This document shows positions 52,521 to 62,226 of a stretch of DNA of 64,000 nt, piece by piece. Position 1 is the first letter of the stretch. Every line of letters begins with the position of its first letter. Made by a program: the position numbers and the translations under genes. The stretch is from contig NZ_JAVKCQ010000019.1 in NCBI RefSeq assembly GCF_040222615.1, positions 22,691-86,690 of the forward strand, written 5' to 3'. Origin of the DNA: Haliea sp040222615 (lineage in GTDB: Bacteria; Pseudomonadota; Gammaproteobacteria; Pseudomonadales; Halieaceae). The notes beneath the pieces were generated by a model. It worked only from the letters and a program-made list of their open reading frames with translations. It searched no databases and was not told the DNA's origin.

Positions 52521-53606
52521 ATGAAAATCAGTCTGGAAGACCTGCCCTACATTGCCACTGGCGCTGCGTTCCTGGGGACCGGCGGCGGGGGTGACCCTTA
52601 CATAGGCCGGATGCTGGCAACCAGTGCGATAGAGGAGTTCGGATCACCGGAGCTGGTTGGTGTGGAAAGCCTTGCGGACGATGCCAATGTCTACACCATC
52701 GCGATGCTGGGGGCGCCCACGGTGCTGGTAGAGAAGGGTGCCTGTGGCGATGACATTGATCTCGCCCTCGCACGGCTGCAGGAATACACCGGCCGGCCAG
52801 CGGATGCGGTTATCCCGATCGAAATTGGCGGGGTCAACTCCCTTGTTCCGGTGATGGCCGCCGCCCGCACCGGGTTGCCACTGGTGGACGCCGACGGGAT
52901 GGGTCGAGCCTTTCCGGAAATCCAGATGGTTACCTACAACGTGCACGGCGTTTCCTGTACTCCGCTGGTGGTGACCGACGAGCACCTGAACTCACTGGTG
53001 GTGAATACCGGCAGCGCCAAGCGCGCGGAGGATCTGGTGCGTGTGTGCGCGGTGGAAATGGGTTGCAGCGTCATGCTTTCCAGCTATCTCATGACCGGTC
53101 GCCAGGTCAAGGACAGTGCGGTTACCGGTACCATGACCCTGGCGCTGGAGATAGGTCGCGCCATCGCCGCGGGACGCAAGGCTGGAGATCCGGTGGCGGC
53201 GCTGCTGTCGGCACTGCGCGCCACGCCTTATTACAATCACTGCAAGGTGATCTTCGACGGCAAGGTCAGTGACCTGCAGCGCGATACGCGGGGCGGGTTC
53301 TCGGTGGGTCTGTGCGACCTTGTGGCGCTGGACGGAAGCGGAGCCAGCTTGCAGCTGACGTTCCAGAATGAGCATCTGGTTGCCCGGCAGGGTGACGCCG
53401 TGCGGGCCATAGTGCCCGACCTGATCTGTGTGGTGGATCGCGAAACGGCCGAGCCGATCCCGGTTGAGGGGCTCAAGTACGGGCAGCGGGTGAAGGTGCT
53501 TGGTGTCAGTGCGCCTCCCATTCTCAGAACGCCGGCGGCACTGCAGGTCTTCGGGCCCGCTGCCTTCGGGCTGGACGACATTTTCCAGCCAATCGAATCA
53601 TTGTAA
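52521..53606 (+). CDS. DUF917-family protein, HyuA partner
   Basis: 361 residues from ATG 52521; a 13-codon upstream extension overlaps the HyuA-like stop and lacks homology. DUF917 features: start SLEDLPYIATGAAFLGTGGG, GGGDPYIGR, PIEIGGVNSLVPVMAAARTG and LVDADGMGRAFPE. DUF917 proteins usually accompany hydantoinase/oxoprolinase genes, and their biochemical role is unknown. The Asp/Glu-rich GMGRAFPEIQM region may be metal-binding. Confidence 0.87.
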   Translation: MKISLEDLPYIATGAAFLGTGGGGDPYIGRMLATSAIEEFGSPELVGVESLADDANVYTIAMLGAPTVLVEKGACGDDIDLALARLQEYTGRPADAVIPIEIGGVNSLVPVMAAARTGLPLVDADGMGRAFPEIQMVTYNVHGVSCTPLVVTDEHLNSLVVNTGSAKRAEDLVRVCAVEMGCSVMLSSYLMTGRQVKDSAVTGTMTLALEIGRAIAAGRKAGDPVAALLSALRATPYYNHCKVIFDGKVSDLQRDTRGGFSVGLCDLVALDGSGASLQLTFQNEHLVARQGDAVRAIVPDLICVVDRETAEPIPVEGLKYGQRVKVLGVSAPPILRTPAALQVFGPAAFGLDDIFQPIESL

Positions 53607-53642
53607 AAAATCGAACCAACATCAACTCTCGGGGAGAACGAT

Positions 53643-55793
53643 ATGCAGGTCAATAGCAGGATGATCGGGGCGATACTCGCTGCCACTACCGCCGGATTCC
53701 AATATCAGCTCGCGGCCCAGCCGGCTTCCGGCCTGCAGCTCGAGGAGGTCATTGTCACGGCGCAGAAGCGCGAGCAAAGTTTCAATGAGGTCGGGATTGC
53801 GGTTACCGCCCTGAGTGGCGATGAGATAAAAGCGCTGCGTCTCAACCAGCCGGTGGATATCGCGGCTCAGACACCCAATTTGCGCATTAATAACGTGGTC
53901 GCCAACTCCATTCCCAATGTCACGATCCGCGGTATCGGACTCAATGACTATGCGACCAACAACAATCCTGCGGCGGGTATCTATATCGACGAGGTATACC
54001 TGGTGTCACCGGCCATGCTCAGCTTCCAGATGCATGACCTGGCCCGGGTTGAAGTCCTGAAAGGCCCGCAGGGAACCCTGTTCGGGCGCAACACCACCGC
54101 CGGTGCGGTCAATTTCATCGCCAACCGCCCGAGCGAGGAATTTACCGCGGGGGCAACGCTGGACTACGGCCGCTACGAACACGCTTCCGGCCAGGGCTTT
54201 GTCAGTGGTGAGTTGATGCCGGGGCTGGCGGGGCGTCTGTCGGTACAGCGAATCCGCCAGAGCGAGGGCCACCAGACCAATCGCGTCACCGGCGAGGATG
54301 TGGGCAGGGTAGCCAGCACCGCCTGGCGCGCCCTGTTGCAGTGGCAGCCCACGGAATCCCTGGATATTCTCCTCAACGTCCACGGCGGCAAGGATGACTC
54401 GGACATCCACCTGGTGAAGATCGACAACCCGTTTTCGGCAGAGGACGACGGCGATCGCGATGTGTTCCGCTCCGGGTCGTCGGTGGCAACCCTGCAGCAA
54501 ATAGACAGCGAAGGGTTCTCCCTGACCGCCAACTGGGCCTTTGCCGACGCGCTCAGCCTGACCTCTATCAGCGCCTGGGAAGAACTGGACCGCTTCCATG
54601 TGGAAGACCGTGACGCCACCAGCCTGGCCCAGCTCGACGGTTATTTCGATAACGCCGTGGAGCAGTTCTCCCAGGAACTCCGCCTCACCTACCTCGGTGA
54701 TGAACTGGTGTGGATAGCCGGCGCCTTCTACGGCAATGACGACGTCAAGACCCGGGACCGTTTTGATGCCGGCGACCTGCTGCCACTGCTGGGCCTGGAT
54801 GGTTTCGCATCGCTGGGCAACGAATACCGCCAGGACTCCGACTCCATCGCCCTGTTCCTGCATACAGAGTGGCAGGCTACACCTGTGTGGCGCCTGACCG
54901 CCGGTCTGCGCTATACAGACGAGGAAAAGACCTTTGCCGATGCTTTCACTTACCTGATCGGCGACGGCATCGAGGCTCCCCTGTTCCCGTCAGTGCGCAA
55001 TGAATACAGCAATGACGATGTATCCGGAAAGTTCGGGGTTGATTACACCGGGTTCGAGGATACGCTGCTCTACGCCAGCATATCGCGGGGATTCAAGTCC
55101 GGCGGATTCCAGGGCCAGCTGACCTTTAACCCGGCCGACTTGCAACCGTTCCAGGAGGAAAGCCTGCTGGCCTACGAGGCCGGAGCCAAACTGACCTTGC
55201 TGGATGGTTCGATGCAGCTGAACGCCTCCATTTTCTGCTACGACTATGAGGATATGCAATTCTACGGTGGCATCTTTGATTCGCCGGTCGGCACCCTGTT
55301 CGGGATTGCCAATGTCGGTGATTCGGAGGTTACGGGTGGTGAAATTGAACTGGCATGGCGACCCGTCCAGGGGTTGGACCTGCGGCTCGGCATGGGATTG
55401 CTGGATACCGAGATCACCAGCTCCGTCGTCGGCGGCGTTGTCGAGGGCAGTGAGCTGCCGAATTCCCCGGAGTTGAACCTCAATGGGGTACTGCGCTACC
55501 AGTGGCCCCTGTCGTCGGGCCTCTATGCCGATGCCATGGTGGATTTCAACTACCAGGATGACATGGCCTTCGATATCGTGCGCCAGCCGCTGGAGGCCCG
55601 GGAGGACAGTTATTGGCTGTGGAATGCGCGCGCGGGCATTGGTGCCGCATCCGGGGCGTGGACGCTGTCGCTCTGGGGCAAGAACCTGTCCGATGAGCGC
55701 TATCGCACCCAGGTGTTGTTTTCCAGCGTGGGTTTTGGCGAGTCCTGGGGCATGCCCCGGACTTATGGGGTCAGCCTGGACCTGAGCATCTGA
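53643..55793 (+). CDS. TonB-dependent outer-membrane receptor
   Basis: 716 residues with a signal peptide (MIGAILAATTAGFQYQLAAQ). A TonB box/plug entry LEEVIVTAQKREQSF lies near residues 34-48. Plug features are ITIRGIGL-like text (VTIRGIGLNDYATNNNPAAG) and VEVLKGPQGTLFGRNTTAGA. The rest is barrel, and the sequence ends GVSLDLSI. GGGG ribosome site CGGGGAGA precedes the ATG. Its position inside the hydantoinase-like cluster suggests that it imports the cluster's substrate. Confidence 0.93.
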   Translation: MQVNSRMIGAILAATTAGFQYQLAAQPASGLQLEEVIVTAQKREQSFNEVGIAVTALSGDEIKALRLNQPVDIAAQTPNLRINNVVANSIPNVTIRGIGLNDYATNNNPAAGIYIDEVYLVSPAMLSFQMHDLARVEVLKGPQGTLFGRNTTAGAVNFIANRPSEEFTAGATLDYGRYEHASGQGFVSGELMPGLAGRLSVQRIRQSEGHQTNRVTGEDVGRVASTAWRALLQWQPTESLDILLNVHGGKDDSDIHLVKIDNPFSAEDDGDRDVFRSGSSVATLQQIDSEGFSLTANWAFADALSLTSISAWEELDRFHVEDRDATSLAQLDGYFDNAVEQFSQELRLTYLGDELVWIAGAFYGNDDVKTRDRFDAGDLLPLLGLDGFASLGNEYRQDSDSIALFLHTEWQATPVWRLTAGLRYTDEEKTFADAFTYLIGDGIEAPLFPSVRNEYSNDDVSGKFGVDYTGFEDTLLYASISRGFKSGGFQGQLTFNPADLQPFQEESLLAYEAGAKLTLLDGSMQLNASIFCYDYEDMQFYGGIFDSPVGTLFGIANVGDSEVTGGEIELAWRPVQGLDLRLGMGLLDTEITSSVVGGVVEGSELPNSPELNLNGVLRYQWPLSSGLYADAMVDFNYQDDMAFDIVRQPLEAREDSYWLWNARAGIGAASGAWTLSLWGKNLSDERYRTQVLFSSVGFGESWGMPRTYGVSLDLSI

Positions 55794-55825
55794 TTCCCCG
55801 GACATCACCAAGCAGAGGCAGCGAT

Positions 55826-56578
55826 ATGAAATCAGTCATCCACATCATTACCCCGATTATCACAGAAGGTATCCGCAGTCTCGATGATGTCCAGCCCTTC
55901 CTGCGTCAGGACCTGGAGGTCCGCCACAGCCTTATCGTGAACGGTCCCGCATCCATAGAGTGCTCGGTGGATGAGGCCCTCAGTATTCCGGGCATTCTCG
56001 AACAGGCGGTGGCCGCGGAGCGTGACGGTGCCTCGGCACTGATCATTGATTGCATGGGGGATCCCGGGCTGGAAGCCTGCCGGGAGCTGGTGTCGATTCC
56101 CGTGCTCGGTCCGGCACAAACCTGTATGCACTACGCCAGCATGCTGGGGCATCACTTTGCATTTATTACGGTCCTGGACCGGCTCAAGCCAATGATAGAT
56201 GGTCTGGTTGCACGCTACGGGCTGCAGGCGAATTACGCCGGATTCGGTGCTGTCGATATTCCGGTGCTGGAAATCGAGCAGCGCCTCGATGAGCTGTTGG
56301 AGCAACTGGTGGCCGCATCCCTGCACAGCGTGGAGAGTACCCGGGCCGGCGCCATTATTCTGGGTTGTACCGGTTTCTTCGGATGTGCCGAGGCCATCGC
56401 AGAGCGGCTCGCTGCGGCGGGCTATGCAGTGCCGGTGCTGGACCCGATTCCGCTGACCCTGCATGCAGCGGATGTCCTGGTGAAGACCGGTCTGAGCCAC
56501 AGCAAGTACATCTATCCCGCTCCCAGGCGCAAGCCCCTGGCGGGCTACGCATTGCCGGGTGCGTACGATACCGTTTGA
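55826..56578 (+). CDS. Aspartate/glutamate (hydantoin) racemase-family protein
   Basis: 250 residues. The two catalytic cysteines of the family are present: Cys76 in LIIDCMGDPGL and Cys181 in IILGCTGFFG. ITPIITEGIRSLDDVQPF at the N-terminus resembles hydantoin racemase HyuE-like proteins. It lies 32 bp after the TonB receptor on the same strand and follows the HyuA-like and DUF917 genes. This makes a racemisation step on the imported cyclic or amino-acid substrate likely. Confidence 0.87.
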   Translation: MKSVIHIITPIITEGIRSLDDVQPFLRQDLEVRHSLIVNGPASIECSVDEALSIPGILEQAVAAERDGASALIIDCMGDPGLEACRELVSIPVLGPAQTCMHYASMLGHHFAFITVLDRLKPMIDGLVARYGLQANYAGFGAVDIPVLEIEQRLDELLEQLVAASLHSVESTRAGAIILGCTGFFGCAEAIAERLAAAGYAVPVLDPIPLTLHAADVLVKTGLSHSKYIYPAPRRKPLAGYALPGAYDTV

Positions 56579-56595
56579 GCAAGAGTGGCCGGGAG

Positions 56596-56629
56596 CTAGT
56601 ACCCGGGTGCGGTTGCCCCCGGCTACTAG
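56596..56629 (+). terminator. Stem-loop after the racemase gene, possible terminator
   Basis: CTAGTA/TACTAG and, after one mismatch, CCGGG/CCCGG form a stem across about a ten-base loop, starting 18 bases after the racemase stop. A T-run (56642-56647) follows, but 12 bases beyond the stem, so intrinsic termination is imperfect. It may attenuate rather than end the transcript before the SDR gene. Confidence 0.4.
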
Positions 56630-56699
56630 TCGCCTGGCATCTTTTTTGTTGCGCGGCGCTCGACGATAATATGCGGTCACTCTTTATCGGAGCGCCACG

Positions 56700-57554
56700 A
56701 TGAACAACGCTGACCAGCCGCAGGGCAATGCTTTTCAGGGCAAGGTAGTCTGGATTACCGGAGCCTCGGGCGGGATTGGCGCCGCCCTGGCCAGGCATCT
56801 CGCTGCACGCGGTGCCCGCCTGGTGCTTTCCGCCCGGCGCGCGGAGGCCCTGGAAACCGTAAAAGCTGACTGCGTCGGAGCCGGGGTGTCAGCGGAGTCG
56901 GTGCTGGTACTGCCACTGGATGTGGCGGCGACCAACACCATGCCGGCGGCGGTGGAGGCGGTGCTGGCACACTTCGGCCACATAGACCTGCTGGTCAATA
57001 ATGCCGGCATATCCCAGCGTTCCCTGTGCCTGGAAACAGAGCTGGACGTCTACCGCCAGTTGTTCGAGGTGGATGTCATTGGCCAGATCGCCCTCACCAA
57101 GCAGGTGTTGCCGCACATGGTCGCCCGTGGCAGTGGCCATGTGGCGGTGACCGCGAGTGTGGCGGGCAAGGTGGGTGTACCCCTGCGTACTGGATATTGC
57201 GCCGCCAAACACGCAGTAATGGGTTTCTTTGACGCCCTGCGCTCGGAGGTGGCACATCTGGGGGTTCGCGTCACCACCATTGTGCCCGGCTTTATCCGCA
57301 CCGATATCGCCCGCAACGCCCTCACGGGAACCGGGGCGCCGATGGGGGCAGCGGACGAGGATATTGAGGGCGGCATGGATGTCGACGAGTGTGCCGCCGC
57401 CATCCTTGGGGGTCTCGCCCTGGGCACCGAGGAGATCGATGTTGGCAAGGGCGCGGAAATGGATCTGCTGTCGCTCAAGCGCAGTGATCCTGTCGGCACC
57501 TTTCGGCTGATGGAGGCAATGGCCGCGGAAGTGTTTGCCAGGCGCCAGTCCTGA
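56700..57554 (+). CDS. Short-chain dehydrogenase/reductase
   Basis: 284 residues. The Rossmann motif is VWITGASGGIGAALARHLAA, and the NADP-type start LSARRAEALETV follows. The catalytic tetrad is visible as NNAGIS, VTASVAGK (Ser) and YCAAKHAVMG (Tyr/Lys). It is 121 bp after the racemase gene, with a possible terminator between, so it may or may not belong to the hydantoinase-like operon. The substrate is unknown. Confidence 0.9.
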   Translation: MNNADQPQGNAFQGKVVWITGASGGIGAALARHLAARGARLVLSARRAEALETVKADCVGAGVSAESVLVLPLDVAATNTMPAAVEAVLAHFGHIDLLVNNAGISQRSLCLETELDVYRQLFEVDVIGQIALTKQVLPHMVARGSGHVAVTASVAGKVGVPLRTGYCAAKHAVMGFFDALRSEVAHLGVRVTTIVPGFIRTDIARNALTGTGAPMGAADEDIEGGMDVDECAAAILGGLALGTEEIDVGKGAEMDLLSLKRSDPVGTFRLMEAMAAEVFARRQS

Positions 57555-57604
57555 TCCGGCGCCGTCCTGCGGGGCGGCCGCGTTTCCTTGCCAAAAATAT
57601 GTGG

Positions 57605-57856
57605 TCAGCTGACTGCGGCGGACCCTGCGGTCAGGATCTGCTGCAGGAACTGCAGGTGTTCAGCGGCCTCGTGTCCCAGCGGGGTGAGAAAACCGCCGTC
57701 CTCGTGGTCCACCAGGCCCTTGGCGTGCAGGCGGCTGGCGGCGGCAATCATCTCCGGGGCCGCATTGCTGTGGATTTTCAGCCCGACCTGGGCGCTGCTC
57801 AGGTCGAACTTCAGCAGGAGATCAATCTCGTCTATCAAATCCGGGGTCAGTGTCAT
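57605..57856 (-). CDS. TIGR02647-family small protein
   Basis: 83 residues matching the TIGR02647 family in order: start TPDLIDEIDLLLKFDLSS, then AAPEMIAAASRLHAKGLVD and GGFLTPLGHEAAEHLQFL. The pattern resembles a winged-helix fold. The family is described as DNA-binding by fold, but its role is unknown. It is convergent with the SDR gene. Confidence 0.88.
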   Translation of the reverse strand: MTLTPDLIDEIDLLLKFDLSSAQVGLKIHSNAAPEMIAAASRLHAKGLVDHEDGGFLTPLGHEAAEHLQFLQQILTAGSAAVS

Positions 57857-57929
57857 CGCGGCTTCCAGTCAGTGTTATTGCGCAAGCATAGCGCATTAGT
57901 GCCGCCCGGGCTGCAGTCTCCCGCGCCGG

Positions 57930-59111
57930 TCAGTCATTTTCCGCCAGGGGGGCGCGAACAACCGGCTCCAGGCGCACGATGGCAGAGGGCTTGGCGCCAC
58001 GGTCATCGATGGCGAGGTAGACAAAGCCGTCTGGCCCCTGGCGTACATCGCGGATGCGGCCCAGGCCCTTGACCAGGCTTTCCTCTCGTACGACACGCTG
58101 CCCATCCAGTTCCAGCAGCGTCACTTCCTGTCCCGACAGCCCTCCGGCCAACAGGTGGCCGCGCCAGTGCGGGAAGGCATCGCCGGTGTAAAGTGCCAGT
58201 CCGGAAGTGCCGATGGACGGCACCCAGACCTTGCGCGGCTGGGTCATGCCCTCGGCGTGGGTGGCGGCGTGAATAGCCGAGCCAGAGTTGTAGTTGACTC
58301 CATAGCCGATCACGGGCCAGCCGTAGTTGGCGCCGGCTTCCACCAGATTGAGTTCGTCTCCACCCTGGGGGCCGTGCTCGGTCAGCCACAGCTCGCCGGT
58401 GGCCGGATTCATGAGCATGCCCTGGGCGTTGCGGTGGCCGTAGCTCCAGATCTCCCCGAGGGCGTTGCGCTTGCCCACGAAAGGGTTGTCTCCGGGAATA
58501 CTGCCATCTTCCATAAGCCGCACCACCACGCCGTGGTGGTCGGACAGCAACTGTGCCGGGTGTTTTTCCAGCTCGCCGGACGGCGGTACCTGGCGATCGC
58601 CGATGGTGACGAAGATATGGCCCTTGCCATCGAACACAATGCGGGAACCGTAGTGTCCGCGGCCGCGGGATGTGGCTGCAAAAATTTCCTCGACCTCCCG
58701 CAGCGCGCCGTCCCGGTAACGCCCGCGGATGACCGCGGTGGTGGACTCATCGCCCGGCAGTGGCTTGGAGTAGGAGAGGTACAGCAGTTGGTTGAGGGCG
58801 AAATCGGGGTGTGGGACCACGTCGAGCAGCCCACCCTGACCGCGGTAGTAGACTTCTGGCAGGCCTGTCACTGGCTCCTGCAGCAGCTCGCCGTTGCGCA
58901 CGACACGCAATCGCCCCGGCTGTTCGGTGACCAGCATCTCGCCGTTGGGCAGGAAAGCCATGGACCAGGGCCGGATCAAACCCTCAGCCACGGTCGCCAC
59001 GCGGTAGTCGTGGAACGCGGAATAGCGGGTCTCGCCGGTCTGCGCCGGCTGTGCGCTGGCGTGGTTTGCGGTAGCGAGCAACAGCGCCAACACCATCCCC
59101 AGTTTTTTCAT
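57930..59111 (-). CDS. Exported PQQ-dependent sugar dehydrogenase (YliI/Asd-like)
   Basis: 393 residues from ATG 59111, with a signal peptide ending near NHASAQ. The beta-propeller of soluble glucose/sorbosone dehydrogenases is visible: LIRPWSMAFLPNGEMLVTEQ, GQGGLLDVVPHPDF, EIWSYGHRNAQGMLMNPATG, ELWLTEHGPQGGDELN and GANYGWPVIGYG. The His, Arg/Asn and Asp/Glu residues of the PQQ/calcium site lie in these blocks. It acts in the periplasm on aldoses. No PQQ biosynthesis genes are nearby. Confidence 0.92.
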   Translation of the reverse strand: MKKLGMVLALLLATANHASAQPAQTGETRYSAFHDYRVATVAEGLIRPWSMAFLPNGEMLVTEQPGRLRVVRNGELLQEPVTGLPEVYYRGQGGLLDVVPHPDFALNQLLYLSYSKPLPGDESTTAVIRGRYRDGALREVEEIFAATSRGRGHYGSRIVFDGKGHIFVTIGDRQVPPSGELEKHPAQLLSDHHGVVVRLMEDGSIPGDNPFVGKRNALGEIWSYGHRNAQGMLMNPATGELWLTEHGPQGGDELNLVEAGANYGWPVIGYGVNYNSGSAIHAATHAEGMTQPRKVWVPSIGTSGLALYTGDAFPHWRGHLLAGGLSGQEVTLLELDGQRVVREESLVKGLGRIRDVRQGPDGFVYLAIDDRGAKPSAIVRLEPVVRAPLAEND

Positions 59112-59276
59112 GAAGTAAGCTCCCGGCGGTGAATTTGGCCCGCAAGTATAGCCGGTTCGCACCTCCCGGGCGAAACCCCGCAGCGGTCGCCTCAAGGCGC
59201 CGCCGGCGAACTGTCACTAATCTGCAATTTCCCCGTCATCCCATTGTCATTGACACGGCCTAGTATCGCGCCGGTC

Positions 59277-61486
59277 AAAAACAATCGTCACGGCGTCAGC
59301 ACGGCGTCGCCGGAGAACCGCCGCGGCATCATGCTCGATGGCGTTGCTTCCGACATGCTGGACTCCATGACAGTCTACAAGACGCTCACCCCGAACCTCG
59401 ACGCAGATACGATCGGCGGCGCTATTGATCTGGAGACCATCAGTGCTTTCAAACACGACGGCTTCCACGCCAAGGTGAAGGCAGAGACCTCCTGGAACGA
59501 ACTGACCGGGGACAGCAACAACCCCAAGCTTGCAGTGGTCGCCAGCAACCGCTTCCAGCTGGCGGATGGTGAGCTGGGCGTGGCGCTGACCCTGAGCGAC
59601 CAGAGTCGCCGCATCGTGTCGGAAACAATGAAACCGGTGGCTGGTCGGATGTCGCCATCAACGAAGACTACGAAATGCGGTACTACGATCTGGAGCGCGA
59701 GCGCCAGGGTGTAGTTCTCAATTTCGATTATCACGCCGCGAGCGGCAACAAGTACTACGCCCGCTTTTTCCACAACGAATACACCGACACCGAGGACCGC
59801 ACCAAATGGGAAGTTCGCCGTGCCTTCGAGGATGAGCCGGTGATCGACGGCGACATCGCGACCTATCCCTTCCAACGTGTGGATACTGAATCCCGCCCCC
59901 GGATAGAAACCCGCACCATCAGTTCGGTCCAGCTGGGGAGCGAATTCCAGCTCACCGAGCGCAGCACCCTCAAGGCCGAGATTTTTGGTTCTGAAGCGGA
60001 GCAGGACGATACCGACAAGTGGAACGTGATTTTCCGCAGTGCCCAGCTCGACGTTCCGATGACCTACGACAACAGCAACCCGAAGAAACCGGTGATCAAC
60101 TTCGCCCAGGAACTCTACGACCCGGCCAATTTCGAGTTGAGCGCCTTCGAGGCGGAAAACGCCCTGACCACGGACCGGGATGTCGGCTTCAAGCTGGACC
60201 TGAGCTATACCCTGAATGAGCGCACCGAGCTGCAGTACGGCATCAAGTATCGCCAGCGGGAGAAGGACAACGACTTCAATTTCTGCGGCTATGAGCCAGT
60301 GGCTGATTCCACCCTGGCGGATTATCCGAACCAGGAGATCGGCGACTACTTTGGCAACCGGCACGGGCCGGCGCCGACGGTCGCCGGCACTCGCGGCCTG
60401 ATTTCCACTCTGGGTGACGGCGTGTTCATGCTCTCCGATGGCACAACCTGTCGCGCCCCGGGGAGTGCCTGGGAGATGAGTGGCGACGAGGATGAGGAAT
60501 CCATCGCCGCGGACTGGTATACCGATGAGGACATTCTGGCCGGCTACCTGATGGCCACCACCGCGACCGATACGGTGACCTGGATCTACGGCCTGCGCTA
60601 TGAGGACACCAGGGCTACTTATGCGGGCAAGCAGTTTGACGGTGACGCCTTTGCCGGCCCGGTAGCGTTTGACAACGACTACGGATTCCTCGCGCCTTCA
60701 CTGAATGTCCGGGTCGACCTGAATGATGAACAGGTGCTGCGGCTGGGTGCGTTCCGCTCCCTGGTGCGGCCCGGATTTGGTGAATCTGCCGCCGGTGCGG
60801 AAATCGACCTGGAGGACAACGAGATCGACGGTGGCAACCCCTTCCTGGATCCCACGGTTGCCTTGAATTTTGACGTCAGCTTCGAATGGTATCGGGGTGA
60901 CGAGACCTTCATCGGAGCGGGCCTGTTCTACAAGGACATCAAGGATGCGATTGTGGAGGTGGACGCAGCAGATACTGCCCTCCGCGGTCGGGTCTGGGAC
61001 CGGGCTGAAACCTTCATCAATGCTGGCGACAGCAGCATCTGGGGTGCCGAGTTCTCCTACCAAACGGCGCTGGACAACGGCTTTCTGCTGGTGCTGAACT
61101 ACACCTACGCCGATGGCGAGACCGACCTGCCGGCGGATTCCGCCTACGGTGAGCGCAGCATCCCGTACTTCAAGCAGGCGAGGCACACAGCCAACGTTTC
61201 TGTGGGCTACGACAGGGGGCCATGGGATGTCCGCCTGGCGGCCAACTATCGCGACAAATACCTCGATGCGATCGGTGGCCAGGCGCTGAATGATCGCTAT
61301 ACCGGCGACTTCGTGCAGGTGGACTTGACCGGAAAATACGCTATCAACGACAAGTTGACCCTGAATGCGTCCGCAATCAATCTCAACGACCGCCCGGAGT
61401 TCTACTACTTCGGCAACGAGCGCCGCCTGTCGCAGTACGACGAGTTCGGCACCACCTATGAGCTTGGCCTGACCTATATTTTCTGA
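59277..61486 (+). pseudogene. TonB-dependent receptor, 5'-truncated and frameshifted
   Basis: Homology begins only at GVSTASPENRRGIMLDG, the second half of the plug; the signal peptide, TonB box and first plug half are missing. The first frame runs through LDSMTVYKTLTPNLDADTIG and RRIVSETMK, then a one-base loss in an A-run near 59631-59633 shifts it. The continuation TGGWSDVAINEDYEMRYYDL is in another plus frame, open to 61486. The remaining barrel is otherwise uninterrupted and ends with ELGLTYIF. Without its plug start it cannot be a working receptor. The exported pyrophosphatase begins 8 bp downstream, so the two were probably one operon. Confidence 0.85.
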
Positions 61487-61494
61487 GGAAGATC

Positions 61495-62127
61495 ATGCAC
61501 AAGTACCTTGCTGTATTGCTACTCGCCTGCGCCCTGCCGGCGCTGGCAGATGCCCCGGTGGCGGGGGTCAGGCTGGTGGAGAACGTGTTGTACTTCCCCC
61601 AGCCGGAGAGTGCCCCCGCCGAGGTTTATGCCCTGGTGGAAATTCCCGCAGGCAGTGGTATCAAATACGAACTGGACGCGGCGACCGGCCACCTGCTGGT
61701 GGATCGCTTTCAGTCCATGCCGGTGGTGTACCCCGCGAACTACGGTACCCTGCCGTCGACCCTTGCGGGAGACAATGATCCGCTCGATGTTCTGGTGTTT
61801 ACCCGTGAGCCGGTGGCACCCGCTGCCCTGATCCGGGTACGGCCGATAGGAGTGCTGCGAATGCTCGATGGCGGCGAACAGGATGACAAGCTCCTCGCCG
61901 TGCCGGCGGATGCAGTGGATCCCACATACGCGGGGATAAGGGATATTGGTGACCTGCCAGAGATTGAATTGCAGCGTCTGCAGGCATTTTTTTCCGTTTA
62001 CAAGCAGCTGCCTGCAGGCCGCAAGCAGGTTGAGTTGCAGGGCCTGGGCGACCGTGGTGTTGCACTGGAGGTCACCCGGGCCGCGCTGCGGCGGTTTGCG
62101 GCCGCAGCCGGTGCCGGAGCAGACTGA
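61495..62127 (+). CDS. Exported family I inorganic pyrophosphatase
   Basis: 210 residues with a signal peptide (YLAVLLLACALPALADA), unusual because most family I enzymes are cytoplasmic. The active-site signature DNDPLDVLV is the DxDPxD metal block; others are VYALVEIPAGSGIKYELD, VVYPANYGTLP and FFSVYKQLPAG. It hydrolyses pyrophosphate to phosphate, here presumably in the periplasm. It starts 8 bp after the TonB-receptor pseudogene. Confidence 0.9.
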   Translation: MHKYLAVLLLACALPALADAPVAGVRLVENVLYFPQPESAPAEVYALVEIPAGSGIKYELDAATGHLLVDRFQSMPVVYPANYGTLPSTLAGDNDPLDVLVFTREPVAPAALIRVRPIGVLRMLDGGEQDDKLLAVPADAVDPTYAGIRDIGDLPEIELQRLQAFFSVYKQLPAGRKQVELQGLGDRGVALEVTRAALRRFAAAAGAGAD

Positions 62128-62226
62128 CGTCTGTGACCGACAGCCTTCTTTCGCTGCCGTCAAGTCTTGCGTCTGGCGCGGCGCGGTGTAAGTATCCGCC
62201 GACATGTGTTGTGGATAGTGTCAGTC

